NCBI GenBank assembly: GCA_002701845.1
Contig: NZXG01000016.1
Coordinates: forward strand, 1-64,000
DNA from: Pseudomonadales bacterium
GTDB taxonomy: Bacteria; Pseudomonadota; Gammaproteobacteria; Pseudomonadales; Ketobacteraceae
Direction of reading: 5' to 3'
DNA length: 64,000 bases
Shown here: piece by piece, positions 31,821 to 40,498 of the stretch
How positions within the stretch are numbered: position 1 is the stretch's first letter
Layout: each line of letters starts with the position of its first letter
Program-made: the position numbers and the translations under genes
The notes under the pieces: generated by a model
Databases searched by the model: none
Seen by the model: the letters and a program-made list of their open reading frames with translations, nothing else
What the model was told of the DNA's origin: nothing

Positions 31821-32054
31821 AATTCTTTTTACAACACCAGAGGCCGACTGGTAGAAGTCTTCCATATTATCCATAACCCAGCCGATGTGACGGGTTGAGG
31901 GTGGAAGACACAATTTGTCCATAGTAATTCATGGCATACCTGTATATCCTTCGGGCTTTAGCGGGCGGCAGCCCCATTTCGATTGGTAATTCACACCACC
32001 TTGAAGCCGGGTGGTTCAATAGCAGTTAATCAGAGCAAACTCAGGGGTTTCGGC

Positions 32055-33398
32055 ATGAAAATCACCGTATTCGGAACCGGTTACGTCGGCCTGGTCACTG
32101 GCGCCTGCCTGGCGGACGTGGGCCACCACGTGGTCTGCGTGGATATTGATCAGAGCAAAATAGACAAGCTAAAACAAGGGGTTATACCCATCTACGAACC
32201 CGGCATCGAGGATGTTGTTAAGCGCTGCGTGGCCGAGGGTACCCTGAATTTTACCACCTCCGCCGAGCAGGGCGTGGCCCACGGAGTGCTGCAGTTTATC
32301 GCCGTGGGCACCCCGCCGGACGAGGATGGGGCCGCGGACCTGCAATACGTGGTGGCGGTGGCACGCACCATCGGCCAGCATATGGCGGACTACAAGGTCA
32401 TTGTGGATAAGTCTACGGTGCCGGTGGGTACCGCCGAGAAAGTGGGTGCCGCGGTGCAGGAAGAGCTCAACAAACGGGGTGAAAAGCTCAGTTTCGATGT
32501 CTGTTCCAATCCGGAATTCCTCAAGGAGGGTAGTGCCCTGGAGGACTTCACCAAGGGCGCGCGGATTATCGTGGGCACGGATTCCGATGCGGTGCGGGAT
32601 CTGATGCGGGAGTGCTACGCACCCTACATGCGTAACCACGATAAGCTGATGTTTATGGATATCCGGGCGGCGGAGTTCACCAAGTACGCCGCCAACGCCA
32701 TGCTGGCCACCAAGATCAGCTTTATGAATGAGCTGTCGCAGATGGCGGAGCGTCTGGGGGTGGATATCGAGCACGTGCGGGAGGGTATCGGTTCCGATCC
32801 CCGTATCGGTTATCACTTTATCTATCCCGGCTGCGGCTACGGCGGCTCCTGTTTTCCCAAGGATGTCAAAGCGCTGGCCCGTACCGCTCGCGATATCGGC
32901 TATGATCCCGAGTTGCTGGTGGCGGTGGAAAATGTCAACGAGCGGCAAAAATCCATTCTTTTCAACAAGTTAAACAAGGCCTTCGACGGGGATCTGCAGG
33001 GTAAAACGGTGGCGGTTTGGGGCTTATCCTTCAAACCCAACACCGATGACATGCGCGAAGCCCCCAGCCGTAATCTGATGGAGTCCCTGTGGGCCGCCGG
33101 CGCCCGGGTGAAGGCCTATGACCCGGAAGCGATGAAGGAATGCCATCGCATCTATGGCGACCGGGACGACCTGGAATTCTGCGACCACCGTAACGATGCC
33201 GTGGCCGGCGCCGATGCGCTGGTGGTGTGCACGGAGTGGAAAGCCTTCCGCACCCTGGACTTCGACTGGCTGAAAGGCCAGCTCAAGTATCAGGTGGTGG
33301 TGGACGGCCGCAACCTGTATAACCCGGCGGATGCCCGGGCCGCCGGCTTCCTTTACTACGCGGTTGGCCGCGGGGATTCTCTGGCCCCCATCCAGTGA
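32055..33398 (+). CDS. ugd: UDP-glucose 6-dehydrogenase
   Basis: [46 protein letters not shown]. Confidence 0.97.
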   Translation: MKITVFGTGYVGLVTGACLADVGHHVVCVDIDQSKIDKLKQGVIPIYEPGIEDVVKRCVAEGTLNFTTSAEQGVAHGVLQFIAVGTPPDEDGAADLQYVVAVARTIGQHMADYKVIVDKSTVPVGTAEKVGAAVQEELNKRGEKLSFDVCSNPEFLKEGSALEDFTKGARIIVGTDSDAVRDLMRECYAPYMRNHDKLMFMDIRAAEFTKYAANAMLATKISFMNELSQMAERLGVDIEHVREGIGSDPRIGYHFIYPGCGYGGSCFPKDVKALARTARDIGYDPELLVAVENVNERQKSILFNKLNKAFDGDLQGKTVAVWGLSFKPNTDDMREAPSRNLMESLWAAGARVKAYDPEAMKECHRIYGDRDDLEFCDHRNDAVAGADALVVCTEWKAFRTLDFDWLKGQLKYQVVVDGRNLYNPADARAAGFLYYAVGRGDSLAPIQ

Positions 33399-34522
33399 CC
33401 GGTTCCCGTCCGCTGACCATCGTCCAGGTGCTGCCGGCCCTGAACGCCGGCGGGGTGGAACGGGGCACCGTGGAATTTGCCCGGGAGATCGTCAAACTGG
33501 GGCATCGCTCCATTGTGATCTCCAATGGCGGCGGCATGGTGGCGCAGTTGCAGGCCGAAGGCACTGAACACCTCAGCCGCCCGGTGCACCGAAAGTCCCT
33601 GCGCTCGTTGGGGCAGGTGCGGCCCATGCGCCGCCTGCTGCGAGAACTGAGGCCGGATATCGTCCATGTGCGCTCCCGCATGCCGGCCTGGATCACCTGG
33701 CTGTCCTGGCGCAAGCTGCCCGCAACCAGCCGCCCCGGGCTGGTAAGCACTTTTCACGGCATGTATTCCGTCACCCCCTACAGTGCGATCATGGCGCGGG
33801 CGGAACGCCTGATCGCCATTTCCGATTGTGTGCACCAGTACATTCTGGACAACTATGCGGTAGACCCCGCCGCGATCACCCGCATCTACCGGGGGCTGGA
33901 TCCCGCCGCCTTCAATCGCCAAGCCTGCACCGAAGACTGGCGCCGTGAACTCTATGGTCAGTACCCGGAGCTGGCGGGCAAACGCATCATTCTGATGCCG
34001 GGCCGACTGTCCCGCTGGAAAGGCCAGGAGGCGTTTTTGCAGGTGATGTCACAGCTGATCCAGTCACAGCCGGACTGCCACGGGGTGGTGGTGGGCGCGG
34101 CGGAGCCGAACAAGGAACATTATCTGGACGAGTTACTGCAGCAACGGCGGCAGCTGGGCCTGGAGTCGCACGTCACGTTCGTGGGCCACCGCAGCGATAT
34201 TCAGGCGTTTTACGGGTTGGCGGCGGTGACCTGCCACCTGTCCAGCAAGGCGGAGCCCTTCGGCCGCACGGTGCCCGAGGCTCTGGCCTGCGGCTGCCCG
34301 GTGGTGGCCTACGACCGGGGTGGCGCCAGCGAATCCCTGGGTGCCGGTTTCCCCCAGGGCCTGGTGGAACCGGACAACATCCCCCGCTTCGCCCGTCGTA
34401 TCAGCGAACTGCTGGCGCAATCCCACCGCATCGAGTTACCCCGGGCGTTTTATCTCGAAACCCAGGTGCGGGAGACGCTGGCGGTCTACCACGAGCTGCT
34501 GAGCGCCCGGGGGCAGCCCTGA
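33395..34522 (+). CDS. glycosyltransferase family 4
   Basis: [64 protein letters not shown]. Confidence 0.92.
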   Translation: MTGSRPLTIVQVLPALNAGGVERGTVEFAREIVKLGHRSIVISNGGGMVAQLQAEGTEHLSRPVHRKSLRSLGQVRPMRRLLRELRPDIVHVRSRMPAWITWLSWRKLPATSRPGLVSTFHGMYSVTPYSAIMARAERLIAISDCVHQYILDNYAVDPAAITRIYRGLDPAAFNRQACTEDWRRELYGQYPELAGKRIILMPGRLSRWKGQEAFLQVMSQLIQSQPDCHGVVVGAAEPNKEHYLDELLQQRRQLGLESHVTFVGHRSDIQAFYGLAAVTCHLSSKAEPFGRTVPEALACGCPVVAYDRGGASESLGAGFPQGLVEPDNIPRFARRISELLAQSHRIELPRAFYLETQVRETLAVYHELLSARGQP

Positions 34523-34611
34523 GCCCAGAACAGCCCTGAGGTTTATCCCGCCGCCGGCGCACTGTTATAATCCCGCCCCTTACCAGCCCGGGTGATTGAG
34601 GCCAGCCGTTC

Positions 34612-35652
34612 ATGAGAATACTGCACATCGCTTACCAGCAATTGCGCCGCTACGGCAAAACGCGGGTAAGCTGGGCCCAGAAACTGACCTTTGGCCTGAT
34701 CAAAAACGATCATTACGTCCAGGGGTTCAGTGATCGCGACGTGGCGGCCTTTGAAGCACCGTTGGGCATTCGGGAGTTGGGCACCAAAAAAGCCAATGTC
34801 CGCCTGCTGGACACCGTGGACGCCTTCGAACCGGACCTGGTGATTGCCGGCCACTGCGATATGATCACCAATGCCACCCTCAGCGCCATCAAACAGCGAT
34901 TCCCCCGGTGCGCGGTGATTCACTGCAACAACGACCCTTTGTTCGTGCCCAGCAATGTGGAGCGCATCAAACACCGGGCAGCGGTCGCCGACGCGGTGTT
35001 TGTATCCACCGGCCGCCGGGAATTAGTCCAGTTCGAAGGTATCGGCGCCCGGATCTACCACATGCCCAACCCGGTAGACCCCGCCATCGAAAATCTGAAC
35101 AATGCCGAGCGCAGCGACCTGCCCATCGATCTGCTGTTTTGCAGCAACAGTGATGAGTTTACGGAACGACTGCAGATGGTGAAGCGCATTAAAGACGCCG
35201 TGGCTGGTGAGATGAATTTCAAAACCTTCGGCAGTTTTGGTGAGCCACCAGTATGGGGGCGCGACTATGACCGGGCCCTGGCGCAGAGCAAAATGGGGCT
35301 GAATCTGAATCGTCAGGAAGGTCATTACTGGTATTCCTCCGCCCGCATGGCGCAGCTGGCGGGCAATGGTATTTTGCAGTTCAGCCATGCCAGCCCCCGG
35401 TTTGATGAGCTGATGCCGGCGGAGTCCCTGGTGTATTTCAACGACGAGGCGGAACTGCTGATCAAGATCCGCGAATTCCACCACGACGACGCCAAACGCC
35501 GGCACTGGGCGGGGCGGGCCCGGGACTTTTTTCATCGGGAAATCAATTCCCGCCTGTATGCCCAATATATTGTGGAGGCCGCACAGCAAATGCCCTTCAG
35601 CCACGATTATGTCTGGGCCCGGGACATCCAGGCGGATGGCACGCTGAAATGA
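34612..35652 (+). CDS. glycosyltransferase (CgeB/GT4-like)
   Basis: GT-B-like architecture, C-terminal SSARMAQLAGNGILQFSHASPRFDEL; in GT operon. Confidence 0.7.
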   Translation: MRILHIAYQQLRRYGKTRVSWAQKLTFGLIKNDHYVQGFSDRDVAAFEAPLGIRELGTKKANVRLLDTVDAFEPDLVIAGHCDMITNATLSAIKQRFPRCAVIHCNNDPLFVPSNVERIKHRAAVADAVFVSTGRRELVQFEGIGARIYHMPNPVDPAIENLNNAERSDLPIDLLFCSNSDEFTERLQMVKRIKDAVAGEMNFKTFGSFGEPPVWGRDYDRALAQSKMGLNLNRQEGHYWYSSARMAQLAGNGILQFSHASPRFDELMPAESLVYFNDEAELLIKIREFHHDDAKRRHWAGRARDFFHREINSRLYAQYIVEAAQQMPFSHDYVWARDIQADGTLK

Positions 35653-36347
35653 GCGTCCGGTTGAAGGATCAAAAGCCCTTCGCCCAGGGTGGCAACCGAC
35701 TCTGTTTTGTCCAACCGACGCAACCGGACCGCTGCATCAAAGTGCGGCGGCCCGACTTCAGCCTGGAAGCACTGCGCGCTAGCAAAGGCTTCCCCAAAAA
35801 TCTGCGGCCACTGGCCAGTTTCGATGACAACCTGGAAGAACGGCGGGTGATGGGCCAATTGGATCGACGTCTCGGTGCTGATATTTACGCCCATGTCAGT
35901 CATTGCTACGGCATGGTGGACACGGACCTGGGGCCGGGATTGGTATCGGAACTGATTCGGGATAGCGCGGGTCCTATCGCCCTATCCCTGAAACAGATGC
36001 TGTGGGAACGGGGCCTGACTGACGATCTGCAACAGGCGCTGGATGACTTCTGCAGTTTCTGGGAGCGCTCGTGCATTCCCTCCCGCCAGCTACTGCCACA
36101 CAATATTGTCGCGCCCCGGGATCAACAGGGCAACGTGCAGCGTCTGGTGGTGATTGACGGCTTGGGTGAGAGTACCCTGCTGCCCCTGCACTGGCTGCCC
36201 ACCCGCTGGCAGCAACGCCGCTGCCGTAACAAAACCGGGCAACTGCGGGCCCGGGTGGATCGCTTTCTGGCAGAACTCAAGGCGGGCAAGGTGCCCAGCA
36301 ATATGGGCCGGCTGCTGCACGACGGGAGCCCGACTTCCTCATCATGA
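35649..36347 (+). CDS. YrbL-like kinase-fold protein
   Basis: GGNRLCFVQPTQPDRCIKVRR; LLPHNIVAPRD...LVVIDGLGE resembles YrbL family. Confidence 0.8.
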   Translation: MSVRLKDQKPFAQGGNRLCFVQPTQPDRCIKVRRPDFSLEALRASKGFPKNLRPLASFDDNLEERRVMGQLDRRLGADIYAHVSHCYGMVDTDLGPGLVSELIRDSAGPIALSLKQMLWERGLTDDLQQALDDFCSFWERSCIPSRQLLPHNIVAPRDQQGNVQRLVVIDGLGESTLLPLHWLPTRWQQRRCRNKTGQLRARVDRFLAELKAGKVPSNMGRLLHDGSPTSSS

Positions 36348-37432
36348 CCCACTTGAACCCGGCACCACGTCCCCCCATGCGCTTGATGCAAATACTGCTG
36401 TCCCAGGCGGAAGCCGGCGCCGAAACCTATTTTGAAAAAGTGGCGGCGGCCTTTGCCCGCCAACCGGGGATAGAACAGCAACTGGTGATCGAGGCATTAC
36501 CCGCGCGGGAAGCCCGGCTGACCGCGGCCGGGGTGGATTATCGCAGCCTGCCCATGGGTCTGTTGTCCCGTCCGCTGTTTTACGATCTGCGGCTGAAGCA
36601 GGCGGTCAGGGATTTCCGCCCGGATCTGATCGTGACCTGGGTCAACCGCGCCTCCCGCAAGTGCCCCCGCACCGACGCCGTGGTGGTGGGCCGCCTGGGC
36701 GGCTATTACGACATCAACAATTACCGCAAGTGCGACCATCTGATCGTGAACACCCCGGACCTGGTGCGCCATGTCACCGAGCACGGTTGGGAGCCGGAGC
36801 GGGTTTCCATGATTTCCAATTTTGGCGAGCTGCCGGACACCCTGCAGACGCCACAGCCCCTGCCGGAGATCCCCCCGACGCACAAAGTGCTGCTGGCCCT
36901 GGGCCGCCTACACCCGAAAAAAGCCCATGACACCCTGATCAAAGCCATGCCGGAGATTCCCAACGCCACCCTGCTGATCGCCGGTAATGGCAGTCTGCAG
37001 AGCAAGCTGCAACAACTGGCGCAGGACCTGGGCGTGGCGGACCGGGTCCAACTGCTGGGCCTGCGCAAGGATGTCTTCAATCTGTTTCAGCGAGCCGATA
37101 TCTGCGTGTTCCCCTCCCGCTTTGAACCGCTGGGCAACGTGGTGCTGGAGGCCTGGGCCACCGCCACCCCGATTGTTGCCGCCGCCAGCCAGGGGCCGTC
37201 CTGGCTGATTACCGACGAAGAGGACGGCCTGTTGTTCCCGGTGGACGATGTGGCCGCCTGCGCGCGCCAGGTCAACCGCCTGATTCAGGAGCCGGCCCTG
37301 GGGCAGACCCTGGCGGAACATGGGCAGCGCCGGTTCCAGCGGGAATTTTCCATGGAGGTAATCATCGGCCAGTATCGACAGCTGTTTTCAACACTGGTGG
37401 AGCAACACAGGAGTGATTCACCATGCGCGTAG
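36344..37432 (+). CDS. glycosyltransferase family 4
   Basis: LLALGRLHPKKAHDTLIKAMPEI; PSRFEPLGNVVLEAWATATPIVAAASQGP. Confidence 0.93.
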   Translation: MTHLNPAPRPPMRLMQILLSQAEAGAETYFEKVAAAFARQPGIEQQLVIEALPAREARLTAAGVDYRSLPMGLLSRPLFYDLRLKQAVRDFRPDLIVTWVNRASRKCPRTDAVVVGRLGGYYDINNYRKCDHLIVNTPDLVRHVTEHGWEPERVSMISNFGELPDTLQTPQPLPEIPPTHKVLLALGRLHPKKAHDTLIKAMPEIPNATLLIAGNGSLQSKLQQLAQDLGVADRVQLLGLRKDVFNLFQRADICVFPSRFEPLGNVVLEAWATATPIVAAASQGPSWLITDEEDGLLFPVDDVAACARQVNRLIQEPALGQTLAEHGQRRFQREFSMEVIIGQYRQLFSTLVEQHRSDSPCA

Positions 37433-38463
37433 CTCAGGTTCTGGCAGGCGCCGAGCAAGGGGGTGCCGAAAATTTTTTCGTGCGGCTGGTGAGTGCGCTC
37501 AACGCCCGGCCGGAGCTGGAGATCAAAGCCTTTATCCGCAATCACGAACACCGGTTGCAGGCATTACAGGCCAACGGCGTCACCACCGCAGGTTTCCGCT
37601 TCGGCGGGCGGCTGGACTGGCCGGGACACTGGCAGTACCGCCGGGCACTGAAACAGTTTCAGCCGGACATCGTCATGACCTGGATGGGCCGGGCCAGCGG
37701 CACCACCCCCCACTCCAGGGATTATGCCCTGGTGAACCGGCTGGGCCATTACTACAACCTGAAGTACTACCGCCATGCGGACTACTGGGTGGGCATCAGT
37801 CGGGGTATCTGTCAGCACATGATCGACGGCGGCTTCCCCGCCGAGCGGGTGTTCTACATCCCCAACTTTGCCGACGAAACCCCGGTCACCCCCCTGCCCC
37901 GCACCAGTTTTGCCACCCCGGCGGAGCCGCCATTGATCCTGGCCGCCGGCCGCCTGCATGAGAACAAAGGCTTTGACGTGCTGCTGCACAGCCTGCAACA
38001 GATCCCCGACGCCACCCTGTGGCTGGCGGGCTCGGGTCCGGAGGAAGCGAGTCTGAAAGCTCTGTGCCGGCAACTGGGGCTGGAGCAGCGGGTGCGCTTT
38101 CTGGGCTGGCGTAATGACGTCACCACCCTGATGGCCAGCGTGGATCTGTTTGTCTGCCCCTCCCGCCATGAGGGACTGGGCTCCATCGTGATGGAATCCT
38201 GGGCCCACGGCTGTCCCATCGTGGCCACCGCCTCCCAGGGCCCCGGCGAGGCCATCACCGACGGCGTCAGCGGATTGCTCACTCCCATTGACGACGCCGA
38301 TGCCCTGGCCCGGGCCATTCAACGGGTGCTGGACAGCGAGGAATTACGCCAGTCACTGATCGCCGGCGGCGAGCGGGTTTATCGGGAAGGTTATTGCCGG
38401 GACCATATCGTGGCGGAATATCTGCGACTCTATCAACAGATCGCCAACCAGCGCGCGGCGTGA
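37423..38463 (+). CDS. glycosyltransferase family 4 (paralogue of preceding gene)
   Basis: ILAAGRLHENKGFDVLLHSLQQI; PSRHEGLGSIVMESWAHGCPIVATASQGP. Confidence 0.93.
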   Translation: MRVAQVLAGAEQGGAENFFVRLVSALNARPELEIKAFIRNHEHRLQALQANGVTTAGFRFGGRLDWPGHWQYRRALKQFQPDIVMTWMGRASGTTPHSRDYALVNRLGHYYNLKYYRHADYWVGISRGICQHMIDGGFPAERVFYIPNFADETPVTPLPRTSFATPAEPPLILAAGRLHENKGFDVLLHSLQQIPDATLWLAGSGPEEASLKALCRQLGLEQRVRFLGWRNDVTTLMASVDLFVCPSRHEGLGSIVMESWAHGCPIVATASQGPGEAITDGVSGLLTPIDDADALARAIQRVLDSEELRQSLIAGGERVYREGYCRDHIVAEYLRLYQQIANQRAA

Positions 38464-38518
38464 AATTCGCCGGCATTCCCACGCCGCACCGGGTCCGACA
38501 CTCGATTCCCGATCACCT

Positions 38519-39433
38519 TTAGCCCAGATACTCCAACAACCAGCGGGCGCCCCGATCCGCCTCCCACAGGCGTTTTTCCGTGATCGGTAGCGGCTGGCGC
38601 AGATCCCAACCATTAAAATCCTGCAACCAGCCCTCGCCGAGCAATTTATCCATATCCTTCACCACCCGCGACTGCCGCAACCGCGTCATGGCCAGTAACC
38701 CGGTGGGGGCACCGGAGGTCAGACATTCATACACCATGGACACACTGTCCCGGGTCACCCACAGCTGTCCGGTGCGATCCAGTTGCTGCTTGATAAACCC
38801 CCGCGGCGTATCCCGGTGGCTGATCAGTTCCAGATTGGCCAGCCCCAGGGCCTTGAGCGCCGGCAGAAAGCTGTCCGGCGTGCGGCGGGAGTCCGTCAAT
38901 ACCCACTGCACATGCGGCTGCCCCTGACACACCTGCACCACCTGCCCGATAATCTCCCCATCATCCCAGTGGTAGTGCTCGTTGCTGCCGCCAATCAAGA
39001 AAGTACCGGTGGTGTCATTGCGGCCAAAATAGCGGGGCACCACCGGATTCATCACCCCGATGGTGGGCAGCACATTGGCCCGTTGGGGCGGGTTGTCGTG
39101 CAATGGCGTGATGTTGGCATCGAACAGCGCCATGGGAAAGGCCCCCCGCATCAGCAGAATGGTTTTGGCACCAAAGCGGTATTTCAGTTTCAGGATTAAG
39201 GCGTGAGTCCCGGCACCGGCACCGAGAATCCAGTCCGGCGCCGGCAGCTCCGGGCGCACCGGGCGGCGCAGCAACACATCCATCAGACTTAGCTGCAGGT
39301 TCTGAATATTCAGCCAGTGCACATCGAAGGGCGCCAGGGTCTGCAGCCGCTCCACCAACCCTTCCTGCTGGCTGCGGTGACCCGGCTTTTCATCGGTGAC
39401 CACCCACAGCACGCGGGCGGGGGTTTCAGTCAT
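38519..39433 (-). CDS. ELM1 (mitochondrial fission) family protein
   Basis: WVVTDEKPGHRSQQEGLVERL; VTRDSVSMVYECLTSGAPTGLL. Confidence 0.85.
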   Translation of the reverse strand: MTETPARVLWVVTDEKPGHRSQQEGLVERLQTLAPFDVHWLNIQNLQLSLMDVLLRRPVRPELPAPDWILGAGAGTHALILKLKYRFGAKTILLMRGAFPMALFDANITPLHDNPPQRANVLPTIGVMNPVVPRYFGRNDTTGTFLIGGSNEHYHWDDGEIIGQVVQVCQGQPHVQWVLTDSRRTPDSFLPALKALGLANLELISHRDTPRGFIKQQLDRTGQLWVTRDSVSMVYECLTSGAPTGLLAMTRLRQSRVVKDMDKLLGEGWLQDFNGWDLRQPLPITEKRLWEADRGARWLLEYLG

Positions 39434-39472
39434 AGCGCGCCATACTGTGCCTTTATGAATGAAGGGTGGAGC

Positions 39473-40393
39473 TCAGACCAGAGTTATCCAGTCGGTATGC
39501 TGTTCCGCGCGGCCCATCACCTGATCAAAATATAGGGTCTGCAGCTGCTCGGTGATAGGTCCCCGTTTGCCGGAACCAATAATGCGACCATCCAGTTGCT
39601 GAATGGGCAGTACCTCCGCGGCGGTGCCGGTGAAAAACGCCTCATCCGCCACATACACCTCATCCCGGGTGATACGCTTTTCAATCACTTCATAGCCCAG
39701 CTCCCGGGCCAGGGTAATCACCGTGGCCCGGGTGATTCCGTCCAGGCAGGAGGTCAACTCGGGGGTGTAGAGTTTGTTGTCGTACACAATAAAGATATTC
39801 TCACCGCTGCCTTCCGCCACATAGCCTTCCGGATCCAGCAGCAGGGCCTCCTCGGCACCGCAGGACAGGGCTTCGTTCAGCGCCAGCATGGAGTTAATGT
39901 AGTTGCCGTTGGCCTTGGCCTTACACATGGTGATGTTCACATGGTGGCGGGTGTAGGAGGAGGTGCGCACCTTGATCCCCAGTTCCTTGGCTTCCGGCGT
40001 CATGTAGGCGGGCCACTCCCAGGCGGCCACGATCATATGCACCTTGAGATTGTGCGCCCGCAGCCCCATGCCCTCGGAGCCGTAGAACACCATGGGCCGC
40101 AGATAGGCGTGGGGCAGATTGTTTTCCCGTACCGCCGCCAGTTGCGCCGCGTTCACCTCGTCCTTGGAGAAGGGAATTTTCATATTCATGATGTGGGCGG
40201 AACGGAACAGACGATCGGTATGCTCGTGGAGACGGAAAATGCCCGGGCCGTTGACGGTTTCGTATGCGCGCACACCCTCAAACACACCCATGCCATAGTG
40301 CAGGGTATGGGTCAGCACGTGGACCCGCGCATCGCGCCAGGGTACCATTTCTCCGTCAAACCAGATAAGACCGTCGCGGTCGGCCATGGACAT
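39473..40393 (-). CDS. ilvE: branched-chain amino acid aminotransferase
   Basis: FDGEMVPWRDARVHVLTHTLHYGMGVFEGVRAYET; EGSGENIFIV. Confidence 0.96.
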   Translation of the reverse strand: MSMADRDGLIWFDGEMVPWRDARVHVLTHTLHYGMGVFEGVRAYETVNGPGIFRLHEHTDRLFRSAHIMNMKIPFSKDEVNAAQLAAVRENNLPHAYLRPMVFYGSEGMGLRAHNLKVHMIVAAWEWPAYMTPEAKELGIKVRTSSYTRHHVNITMCKAKANGNYINSMLALNEALSCGAEEALLLDPEGYVAEGSGENIFIVYDNKLYTPELTSCLDGITRATVITLARELGYEVIEKRITRDEVYVADEAFFTGTAAEVLPIQQLDGRIIGSGKRGPITEQLQTLYFDQVMGRAEQHTDWITLV

Positions 40394-40498
40394 GATCTAC
40401 TTCTCCTATCGAGCAGTGTAACAATTTGCGCTGTGTCACCATCGGATGCGCCGGCAGCCCACAGCAGGCGCGGCTCCGGGACCCGCAACTATAGCATA

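Noticed and set aside
31524-31995. Minus-strand coding-like stretch between the GT-D gene and ugd
   Set aside because: Short open frames (e.g. MDKLCLPPSTRHIGWVMDNMEDF) exist but overlap the GT-D gene or end quickly; cannot distinguish gene remnant from chance.
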